A stretch of DNA of 5,397 nt from Clostridia bacterium. Lineage in GTDB: Bacteria > Bacillota > Clostridia > Oscillospirales > QAMX01. A model generated the notes under the pieces. It made no database searches. It worked only from the letters and a program-made list of their open reading frames with translations, and was not told the origin of the DNA. Each line of letters starts with the position of its first letter. Positions within the stretch are counted from its first letter, which is position 1. Made by a program: the position numbers and the translations under genes. Below are positions 5,389-5,397 of the stretch, piece by piece. The stretch spans positions 1-5,397 of the forward strand of contig JAFYLV010000106.1 of the NCBI GenBank assembly GCA_017556885.1, given 5' to 3'.

Positions 5389-5397
5389 ATTTTTTAC
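5385..5397 (+). CDS. Start of a downstream gene, cut off by the window end
   Basis: ATG 5385 overlaps the DUF951 stop as ATGA, with GGGGG (5373-5377) 7 nt upstream. Only M-N-F-L is visible before the window ends, so the product cannot be named. ATG 5381, in another frame, is only 3 nt from the GGGGG and is less likely. The overlap indicates an operon with DUF951. Confidence 0.5.

Overview
This window looks like a chromosomal segment of a GC-rich, endospore-lineage Firmicute, most likely class Clostridia (Oscillospiraceae/Ruminococcaceae-like). The evidence is a sporulation-type sigma factor, Shine-Dalgarno sites of the GGAGG/AAGGGAG type, sigma-A promoters with clear -10 boxes, an S1-domain protein with the C-terminal ETVF tail I recall from clostridial homologues, and a DUF951 protein. 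Taxonomy is an inference; there is no rRNA gene here. No mobile element, CRISPR array, prophage, tRNA or rRNA was seen. No intergenic gap exceeds about 115 bases.

Layout. The 3' part of a SigF/SigG-type sigma factor gene (1-402, +) enters from the left. Right after its stop is a near-consensus sigma-A promoter, whose elements lie on or overlap a perfect 8-bp inverted repeat. It drives a two-gene operon: a 325-residue protein resembling the deoxyhypusine synthase superfamily (466-1443) and a GmhA-like SIS-domain phosphosugar isomerase (1447-2103), separated by 3 nt. A strong bidirectional hairpin terminator (2107-2138) ends this operon and the convergent leftward transcript.

The leftward block, in its own reading order, is an S1-domain RNA-binding protein (5079-4144), then after a 52-bp gap holding a probable promoter, a family 4 uracil-DNA glycosylase (4091-3525) and murD (3528-2143). 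The last two overlap by ATGA and are probably translationally coupled. At the right edge, divergent from the S1-domain gene, is a well-formed extended -10 promoter and a 65-residue DUF951 protein (5191-5388). Its stop overlaps the start of a further gene that runs off the window.

Most of this is ordinary housekeeping content: cell-wall precursor synthesis, base-excision repair and RNA binding. The part most worth following up is the pair of a deoxyhypusine-synthase-like protein and a GmhA-like isomerase. Bacteria of this kind do not make hypusine, I cannot find the canonical catalytic lysine context in the first protein, and the pairing with a heptose-type isomerase suggests an uncharacterised sugar or small-molecule reaction.
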